A stretch of 19,153 nt of DNA. It comes from an uncultured Butyricicoccus sp. (lineage in GTDB: Bacteria > Bacillota > Clostridia > Oscillospirales > Butyricicoccaceae). Made by a program: the position numbers and the translations under genes. Below, one piece after another: positions 14,333 through 19,153 of the stretch. Numbering within the stretch: the stretch's first letter is position 1; every line of letters starts with the position of its first letter. Location of the stretch: positions 1 through 19,153 of the forward strand of contig CANPPM010000010.1 in the NCBI GenBank assembly GCA_947575935.1. The letters are read 5' to 3'. Below the pieces are notes generated by a model. The model had not been told where the DNA came from. It ran no database searches and saw only the letters and a program-made list of their open reading frames with translations.

Positions 14333-15067
14333 ATGCAGATCGTAGCAGATTTACACACGCACACAAACGTTTCCACACACGCCTATTCCAGCTTGGCCGA
14401 GATGGTACATGCAGCGAAACAGGCCGGCATGCTGGCCATCGCCCTGACCGACCACGGCCCCGCAATGGAGGACGGCGCGCACCAGTGGCATTTCGCTAAC
14501 CAGAGTATTTTCCCCCGGGTGATGGATGGCGTCGTGGTCATCCGCGGTATGGAATGCAATATCCTCCCGCCCATGGGCGCGGTCGACCCGATCGAATACA
14601 AATATTATAAAGAGCTGGAATATGTGATTGCGTCCTTTCACGACCCGATCTATAAACCGGCGACCGTCGAAGCGCATACCATTGCAATGGAGGGTGTCCT
14701 GCGCGACCCGGTCATCACGACGCTGGGCCATCCGGGCACGCCCGCATTCAAATTTGATTACGAGCACATCATTTCCCGCTGCAACGAATCCGGTAAAATC
14801 GTAGAAATCAATAACAACTCGATCAATGTGCGCCGCGGCTGCCAAGAGAACTGCCTGGAGATCGCCCGCCTGTGCAAAAAGTATGAGGTGCCGGTTGTGA
14901 TTTCAAGCGACGCGCACATCGCCTATCAGGTCGGCAAATTCGACAATGCACTGGCGCTGGTGGAAGAAGCCGGCATCCCGGAAGAGCTGGTCATTAACTC
15001 CAGCAAAGAACGGCTGGCCGCATATTTCCGCACCATCCGGGGGCTCGACCTATTCCCGGACGCCTGA
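14333..15067 (+). CDS. PHP-domain phosphatase, YcdX type
   Basis: This 244-residue protein contains the complete set of predicted trinuclear metal ligands of the YcdX subgroup of PHP phosphoesterases: H8, H10, H16, H41, E74, H103, H133, D193 and H195 (HTHTN, TDHG, GMECN, SFHD, LGHPG, SDAH). Such enzymes remove phosphate from small phosphorylated substrates; the physiological substrate is not settled. AAGGAT lies close upstream of ATG 14333 and an AAAGGAG further back. It sits between hprK and glucokinase, a context that hints at a phosphosugar substrate (inference). Confidence 0.92.
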   Translation: MQIVADLHTHTNVSTHAYSSLAEMVHAAKQAGMLAIALTDHGPAMEDGAHQWHFANQSIFPRVMDGVVVIRGMECNILPPMGAVDPIEYKYYKELEYVIASFHDPIYKPATVEAHTIAMEGVLRDPVITTLGHPGTPAFKFDYEHIISRCNESGKIVEINNNSINVRRGCQENCLEIARLCKKYEVPVVISSDAHIAYQVGKFDNALALVEEAGIPEELVINSSKERLAAYFRTIRGLDLFPDA

Positions 15068-15160
15068 CCGCCGGATGCATGCCAAACGGACTTTCCGTCA
15101 ACAATCAGCTTTAAGCCCTGCTGCAATGAAATAAAGACGAACTAGAGGAGGACATGAAAA

Positions 15161-16099
15161 ATGAAAATCGGCATCGATCTGGGCGGCACAAATCTTGTAG
15201 TAGCACTCTGTCAGGAAAATGGGGAAATCGTCAACAAGCTGTCGGTCCCCACCAAGACCGGCGACCCCGACGGGTTAAAGGCTGACATGAAGCAGCTGGC
15301 CAAAAAGGTATGCGACGGCCGCGGCATCTCGTACAAGCACGTTACCAGCATCGGCCTCGGCGTGCCGGGTTCGTTTGTCAAAGAAACCTGCACCTTTGAA
15401 TTTGCAACCAATCTACAGATGCGGGACGTCTGCTTTGCAGATACCTTCAAGCCGGAGTTTAACGTGCCGGTATATATTGATAACGACGGCAACTGCGCGG
15501 CCCTTGGCGAGGCGCTGCGCGGCGCCGGCAAGGGCGCGCAAAACGTCGTTATGGTAACCCTTGGCACAGGCGTCGGCGGCGGCCTGGTCATCGACGGCAA
15601 ACTGTACACAGGTACAAACAACATCGCCGGGGAGGTCGGCCACATGGTCATCGTTGCCGGCGGGGAGCAGTGTAACTGCGGGCGGCGCGGCTGCCTGGAG
15701 CGGTACTGCGCAGCCACCGCCATGATTCGCATGGCAAACGAGGCGATGGACGGTACGGCAGAGGAGAGCAGCCTGCGCGAACTCCGCGAAGCAAATGGAA
15801 AGATTAGCGCCAAGGATATCTGCGACGCCCGTGATGCAGGCGACGCGCTGTCCAACCGCATCTTTGATAAATACTGTGATTATCTGGCCTGCGGCCTTGC
15901 AAACCTGATCAATATCTTGCAGCCCGACTGCATTGTACTGGGCGGCGGGGTCTCCGGCTACGGCGATAAGCTGCTCACACCGGTCCGTGAAAAAACCAGC
16001 GCGGAACAGTTTAAGGTTGGCGACAAAACGACCCCCATCGTGATTGCGACCCTCGGCAATGACGCCGGCCTGATCGGCGCCGCCCTGCTCAAGCGGTAA
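15161..16099 (+). CDS. glcK: ROK-family glucokinase
   Basis: This 312-residue kinase transfers phosphate from ATP to glucose, giving glucose 6-phosphate. Motifs are DLGGTN at 6-11 (phosphate loop), IDNDGNCAALGE with the catalytic base D109, LGTGVGGG at 134-141, GEVGH with sugar-binding E158, and the ROK zinc site H161, C171, C173 and C178 in CNCGRRGCLE. There is no N-terminal DNA-binding domain, so this is an enzyme rather than a ROK repressor. AGAGGAGG is 9 nt upstream of ATG 15161. Glucose is the likeliest sugar; other hexoses are possible. Confidence 0.92.
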   Translation: MKIGIDLGGTNLVVALCQENGEIVNKLSVPTKTGDPDGLKADMKQLAKKVCDGRGISYKHVTSIGLGVPGSFVKETCTFEFATNLQMRDVCFADTFKPEFNVPVYIDNDGNCAALGEALRGAGKGAQNVVMVTLGTGVGGGLVIDGKLYTGTNNIAGEVGHMVIVAGGEQCNCGRRGCLERYCAATAMIRMANEAMDGTAEESSLRELREANGKISAKDICDARDAGDALSNRIFDKYCDYLACGLANLINILQPDCIVLGGGVSGYGDKLLTPVREKTSAEQFKVGDKTTPIVIATLGNDAGLIGAALLKR

Positions 16100-16121
16100 A
16101 GCGCCTCCGGCGCGGCCTGTC

Positions 16122-16144
16122 AAAAACCGTTTTTAACGAAACGG
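16122..16144 (-). terminator. Minus-strand terminator-like hairpin after the glucokinase gene
   Basis: On the minus strand CCGTTT (16144-16139) pairs with AAACGG (16132-16127) around a 6-nt loop, followed by five U (16126-16122). It would stop transcription entering from the structured region to its right. On the plus strand no U-run follows. Confidence 0.45.
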
Positions 16145-16151
16145 ACTTTCC

Positions 16152-16453
16152 CCGTTCGCCCTCCGCCCTTCCCCCTGCAGCCGCTGCAAAACAGGGGGAC
16201 TGCAGTTCTGCAGCGGTTAAAACCCGCGCCTCATACGTGTTTTGGGGACGCCTTTTGCGTAACAACGTATCCCGCAGGGCGGCGCACGGTACAGGGGAAC
16301 AACTTCTATTGGAATCGTCAGGAATCCGAAAGGGGCTGCGAGCGAACCTGTCCGAGGGTAACAGCGGCCGCCCTTGGGTGTATTGGCAATTTCTAAACGC
16401 CCCTGCACCAGCGCGGCCCGATTCTCCGACAACTACGGTTTTCTGAAAACAGC
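16152..16453 (+). ncRNA. Structured non-coding region after glucokinase, candidate RNA
   Basis: No credible gene lies between 16100 and 16697; open frames here lack ribosome binding sites and recognisable motifs. Nested complementary segments suggest a rod: CCGCGC 16224-16229 with GCGCGG 16411-16416, GTG 16237-16239 with CAC 16406-16408, GGGG-CG 16244-16250 with CGCCCC 16398-16403, AGGGCGGC 16276-16283 with GCCGCCCT 16367-16374, and ACAGG 16291-16295 with CCTGT 16347-16351. Between the second and third sets both strands leave about 25 unpaired nt, a large internal bubble as in 6S RNA. A plus-strand terminator follows at 16454. I see no good promoter, so it may be a processed 3' part of the hprK-glucokinase transcript. 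The 6S identity is only a structural analogy. Confidence 0.4.
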
Positions 16454-16493
16454 GCTGCGGCCTCATCTGTTTTGAGGCCGCAGCCGCTTTTTT
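16454..16493 (+). terminator. Terminator of the hprK-glucokinase transcript or the RNA candidate
   Basis: CTGCGGCCTCA (16455-16465) pairs with TGAGGCCGCAG (16473-16483), 11 bp with a 7-nt loop, then CCGC and six T. A strong plus-strand intrinsic terminator. Confidence 0.88.
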
Positions 16494-16550
16494 GCGTTTC
16501 ATCTCTGTTTTCACAGGGCAATTCCGCGCAGTATGCCGGAAGGCCGCATC

Positions 16551-16608
16551 AAAAAAGAGGGCATGCAAGGATCCGCGCGCTGCCGCGCCGGCCCTGACAT
16601 ACCCCCTC
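16551..16608 (-). terminator. Probable cysE terminator
   Basis: On the minus strand GAGGG (16608-16604) pairs with CCCTC (16561-16557), enclosing an inner GC-rich hairpin, and six U follow (16556-16551). It lies about 90 nt past the cysE stop. The outer stem is short, so confidence is moderate. Bases 16609-16697 hold nothing else I can support. Confidence 0.5.
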
Positions 16609-16697
16609 GTTTTCCCTTCCACGACCCTTCGAGGGAGGGCCGCATAACAACCGGGCAGGATACTGCGTCCTCTCTATGGAGACCGCCTGCGTTTTCA

Positions 16698-17642
16698 TTA
16701 AATCTGATAATCCCAGAATTCCTCTTGCAGCAATCCCTGCGTTTCTGGCGCGGGCCTGCCGCTGCTTTTCATCTGCAGTTCCGGATTTTTGACGCTGACC
16801 TTGGTTTTGCTGGGAATCGACTGTGTAATAAACGCATTCGACCCCACCACAACGCCCTCGCCAATTACGGTCGCCCCTCCCAGAATGGACGCGCCTGAAT
16901 AGATCGTGACATCGTTTTCGACCGTCGGGTGACGCTTGGCATGATGCAGCGACTGTCCCCCCTTGGTGCTCATCGCGCCCAGGGTCACCCCCTGATAGAT
17001 CTTTACACGGTCACCGATCTCTGTGGTCTCCCCGATGACAATCCCGGTGCCATGATCGATAAAGAAATACTTGCCGATGGTCGCGCCCGGGTGAATATCG
17101 ACACCGGTAATCGTGTGGGCATGCTCCGTCATAATGCGCGGGATCAGGGGGACGCCCAGCAAAAACAGCTCGTGCGCAATGCGGCTGACCATAATCGCAT
17201 ACAGCCCCGGGTAACATAGAATAATCTCATCCATGCTGTATGCGGCAGGGTCGCCGTCAAACGCCGCCTCTACATCGGTGTCCAGGTATTCACGGATATA
17301 CGGAAGGCGCGCTATAAATTGCTCTGTGAGCATGGCTGCACGTCCGCGCGCCTCCCCTTCGGAAATACCGCCGTGCTGCAGCGCCTTGCCGATCTGTTTC
17401 CGAAGATGATAATCAACCTCCTCCAACACACTGCCAATGTAATACGAGATCGTGCCGCCTTTTGGCTTTGTCGTACCAAAGTATCCCGGAAACATTACGA
17501 TCTGAAGCTTTTTTAAAATTTCAATCACGGTGTCGCGGTTTGGCTGGCTATTTACGCCAATCTTGCAGATGGCTGGATAGCGCTGATAACTCTCAAGCAG
17601 CGCATCCACCACGCCGCCCAGCGAATAGGGCGTCTTCTCCAT
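16698..17642 (-). CDS. cysE: Serine O-acetyltransferase
   Basis: CysE acetylates serine to O-acetylserine, the precursor of cysteine. The start ATG 17642 is chosen because GGAGG (17652-17648) is 5 nt upstream; an in-frame ATG at 17654 lacks a ribosome binding site. This gives 314 residues, the longer EpsC-like form with a roughly 170-residue helical N-terminal domain and a C-terminal left-handed beta-helix of hexapeptide repeats (DIHPGATIGKYFFIDHGTG, GETTEIGDRVKIYQGVTLGA, SGASILGGATVIGEGVVVGSNA). The catalytic-region histidines in DIHPGA and IDHGTG are present. It is a single-gene unit with its own promoter. Its ribosome binding site is perfectly complementary over 12 nt to the small RNA at 2963-3197. 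Confidence 0.94.
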   Translation of the reverse strand: MEKTPYSLGGVVDALLESYQRYPAICKIGVNSQPNRDTVIEILKKLQIVMFPGYFGTTKPKGGTISYYIGSVLEEVDYHLRKQIGKALQHGGISEGEARGRAAMLTEQFIARLPYIREYLDTDVEAAFDGDPAAYSMDEIILCYPGLYAIMVSRIAHELFLLGVPLIPRIMTEHAHTITGVDIHPGATIGKYFFIDHGTGIVIGETTEIGDRVKIYQGVTLGAMSTKGGQSLHHAKRHPTVENDVTIYSGASILGGATVIGEGVVVGSNAFITQSIPSKTKVSVKNPELQMKSSGRPAPETQGLLQEEFWDYQI

Positions 17643-17778
17643 AGGTTCCTCCATTTCTGCGGACAGACATCCGCACAGGCATTCTTCCTGCCGCGGCCAG
17701 GTGCTGTGATCCCGACGGCATACTTTAAATGGCGCGGCGCTGTCCTTTCATTTACAGGCAGATGTTTGATTCAGGTTT

Positions 17779-17807
17779 ATTATAATATGGCAGGCAGGCG
17801 AATGCAA
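17779..17807 (-). promoter_or_regulatory. Promoter of cysE
   Basis: TTGCAT (17807-17802), 17 nt, TATAAT (17784-17779). The leader to the cysE start is about 130 nt; I see neither a T-box nor a SAM riboswitch consensus in it. Confidence 0.82.
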
Positions 17808-17935
17808 GCCAAAAACAGGCGCACGCGCGCAAACACACAGAATACGCCGCCGGAGCAGGCGCTCTGTGAAGCGGCTCCCCTCCCGCCGCTTTCCGCTCAA
17901 AAAAGCAAACTTCCAAAATTTTTTAGAAATGATGT

Positions 17936-17964
17936 CCAAATTTGGCGCCCTGCGTACATATAAT
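17936..17964 (+). promoter_or_regulatory. Candidate promoter and palindrome upstream of the sigma factor gene
   Basis: TATAAT at 17959-17964 is a clear -10, but the -35 position holds no TTGACA-like hexamer. Instead there is a perfect 10-bp palindrome, CCAAATTTGG at 17936-17945, where a regulator could bind. The rest of 17808-18039 holds only a weak GGAGC/GCTCC inverted repeat and the ribosome binding site of the next gene. Confidence 0.4.
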
Positions 17965-18039
17965 AGTAGATGGTAAAACAACATGCGCTGTCATCAGGGC
18001 CATGGCTGAGGCGGAATATACAAAAAAGGAGGGACGTCA

Positions 18040-18531
18040 ATGCAGCCAGAACAGGAAGCTTTTCTGGAGAAACTGTTCCGCGGGCACTTTAACGAATTGG
18101 AACTATATGCCTATGCGCTCCTAAAAAACCATGCAGACGCACGGGAAACCGTGCAGGATGCCTTTCACACCGCCTGCAGCAAAATTGACGAACTTACAGA
18201 AAGCCCGAATCCTGTCGGCTGGATGCACTTAACGGTCAAGAATACCGCCAGAAACCGGATAAAACAAAGAAATCGTGAGTTAATGCTAGTGATGCCGCTC
18301 ACCGAATATCTGGAACTTCCCGCAGATGCGGAGTTTGACAGATCCGAATTTTGGGAGCAGTGCCGTTCCGTGCTGACCAAAGACGAAATGGAACTTTTGG
18401 TCAGCGTCGTCGTAGACGAAACGCCGTATTCTGTCAAGGCAAAAGAATTGGGCATTACCATGTGGGCCTGCTATAAGCGGGTAAAACGGGCGCTGGAAAA
18501 ACTGCGGCAGGGTCTGGAGGATAAGAACTGA
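18040..18531 (+). CDS. RNA polymerase sigma-70 family (ECF-like) factor
   Basis: This 163-residue protein has only sigma regions 2 and 4. Region 2 spans about residues 10-78 (LFRGHFNELELYAYALLKN, ARETVQDAFHTACSKI, GWMHLTVKNTARNRIKQRNR). Region 4 spans about 105-158, with a helix-turn-helix in YSVKAKELGITMWACYKRVKRALEKL. ATG 18040 follows AAGGAGGG by 6 nt. A membrane protein resembling an anti-sigma factor follows after 56 nt, the common sigma/anti-sigma arrangement, so it probably answers an envelope or extracellular signal that cannot be named here. Confidence 0.9.
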   Translation: MQPEQEAFLEKLFRGHFNELELYAYALLKNHADARETVQDAFHTACSKIDELTESPNPVGWMHLTVKNTARNRIKQRNRELMLVMPLTEYLELPADAEFDRSEFWEQCRSVLTKDEMELLVSVVVDETPYSVKAKELGITMWACYKRVKRALEKLRQGLEDKN

Positions 18532-18587
18532 ATTTGTTTTTAAAAAGCCGCTGTTATTGTACATAGCTGGACAGGAGGTGACCGACC

Positions 18588-19153
18588 ATGGTACAAAACC
18601 GGTATGAATACCTAGAGCGGCTGCGTATCGAGCGGTTGGAAAGCTTATTGGAGGCGGCAATTCAGACAGAACCGGAGGACTGCGGATATATTGATGCCAT
18701 CCTCAGAACAATGGCGGCAAAAGAAAAAGCGCACCCGACCGGACGGGTCTCCGATATAGACGAAGCATGGGAGGAATTCCAAACCTGTTTCCATACGGAA
18801 GAAGGCCGCGGGCTGTCCCTTTACGGCGCAGCGCCCAGACCATCCCAAACCACCCCGCCAAAGCGCCGCGCCACCGTCCGGCGCCTATGGCAGACGGCGC
18901 TTATCGCTGCGGTTTGCCTGTTGGCGAGTATCGCTGCCGCACAAGCCGCCGGAAAGGATTTCCTTGGGGCGTTGGCGAGCTGGTCGGATGAGGTGTTCAG
19001 CTTCGGCGCAGTACAGCCCGGAACAGTCGATACACCACACATTTCCACAGACGAAGAAAATGCCTTGCAGGCCACGGGGACCGGCCGGGTTGTCCGGATT
19101 CGGACCGCTGAGACCGTACCATATTCCTCCTTGCAGCAGCCATTGGACGCCTA
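18588..19153 (+). CDS. Anti-sigma-like single-pass membrane protein, 3' truncated
   Basis: The frame opens at ATG 18588 after ACAGGAGGTGACC and runs to the window end without a stop (188 codons seen). Residues 1-95 are charged and cytoplasmic-like, beginning MVQNRYEYLERLRIERLES. A basic stretch (PKRRATVRR, about 91-99) precedes one hydrophobic helix at about 101-121 (LWQTALIAAVCLLASIAAAQ). The rest would be extracellular. Size, topology and position after a sigma gene match the DUF4367-like and related anti-sigma proteins common in Clostridia, but no zinc-binding anti-sigma HxxxCxxC motif is seen. Assignment rests mainly on context. Confidence 0.75.
   Translation, partial: MVQNRYEYLERLRIERLESLLEAAIQTEPEDCGYIDAILRTMAAKEKAHPTGRVSDIDEAWEEFQTCFHTEEGRGLSLYGAAPRPSQTTPPKRRATVRRLWQTALIAAVCLLASIAAAQAAGKDFLGALASWSDEVFSFGAVQPGTVDTPHISTDEENALQATGTGRVVRIRTAETVPYSSLQQPLDA

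Noticed and set aside
16270..16375. Partial resemblance to the ydaO (cyclic di-AMP) riboswitch: GGTACAGGGGAAC, TTGGAATC and CGAACCTGTC
   Set aside because: The diagnostic AGCTAAC core after the CGAACC block is missing, the order of later elements does not fit, and no gene follows on the plus strand to be regulated. A covariance scan would settle it.
16089..16622. Minus-strand open frames (177 and 71 codons) across the structured region after glucokinase
   Set aside because: No ribosome binding site or family is visible, and the longer frame runs across the 16454-16493 terminator hairpin. The nested complementary blocks explain the sequence better as RNA.

Overview
The window looks like a chromosomal segment of a GC-rich, low-oxygen Gram-positive bacterium of the Clostridia, most like an Oscillospiraceae/Ruminococcaceae gut lineage. 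The reasons are strong AGGAGG ribosome binding sites, an HPr kinase, a glycine decarboxylase split into GcvPA and GcvPB, a two-subunit iron-sulfur serine dehydratase (SdaAA/SdaAB), a tandem glycine riboswitch, and a sigma factor followed by a membrane-anchored anti-sigma-like protein. The assignment is inference from gene content; no database search was run.

Layout. 1-1608 (+): the end of an EamA/DMT transporter and an overlapping CPBP-family membrane protease. 1619-1656: a bidirectional terminator. 1676-2125 (-): three tandem copies of a 31-residue protein, each with its own ribosome binding site, behind a GC-rich leader and a candidate promoter near 2324-2352. 2500-2760 (-): an 86-residue coiled-coil orphan. 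2928-3197 (+): a well-formed promoter and terminator bracketing a probable small RNA. 3251-11588 (-): an eight-gene operon gcvT-gcvH-gcvPA-gcvPB-sdaAB-sdaAA-lplA-lpdA, under a TTGACA/TATACT promoter and a tandem glycine riboswitch with a terminator. 12193-12876 (+): a Nudix hydrolase. 12972-13160 (-): rpmB. 13355-16099 (+): hprK, a YcdX-type PHP phosphatase and a ROK glucokinase. About 16200-16493: a structured, non-coding stretch ending in a terminator. 16698-17642 (-): cysE. 18040-19153 (+): a sigma factor and an anti-sigma-like membrane protein cut by the window end.

How the genes work together. The central operon degrades glycine. GcvPA/PB, GcvT, GcvH and LpdA form the glycine cleavage system, LplA attaches lipoate to GcvH, and SdaAA/AB turns serine into pyruvate, so excess glycine can become one-carbon units and, through serine, pyruvate. 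The riboswitch should switch the operon on when glycine is plentiful. The hprK cluster concerns carbon catabolite control and sugar phosphorylation. CysE draws on the same serine pool.

The least expected items are the triplicated 31-residue protein family, the small RNA at 2963-3197 with pyrimidine-rich anti-Shine-Dalgarno segments (one is perfectly complementary over 12 nt to the cysE ribosome binding site), and the rod-like RNA candidate at about 16200-16430.
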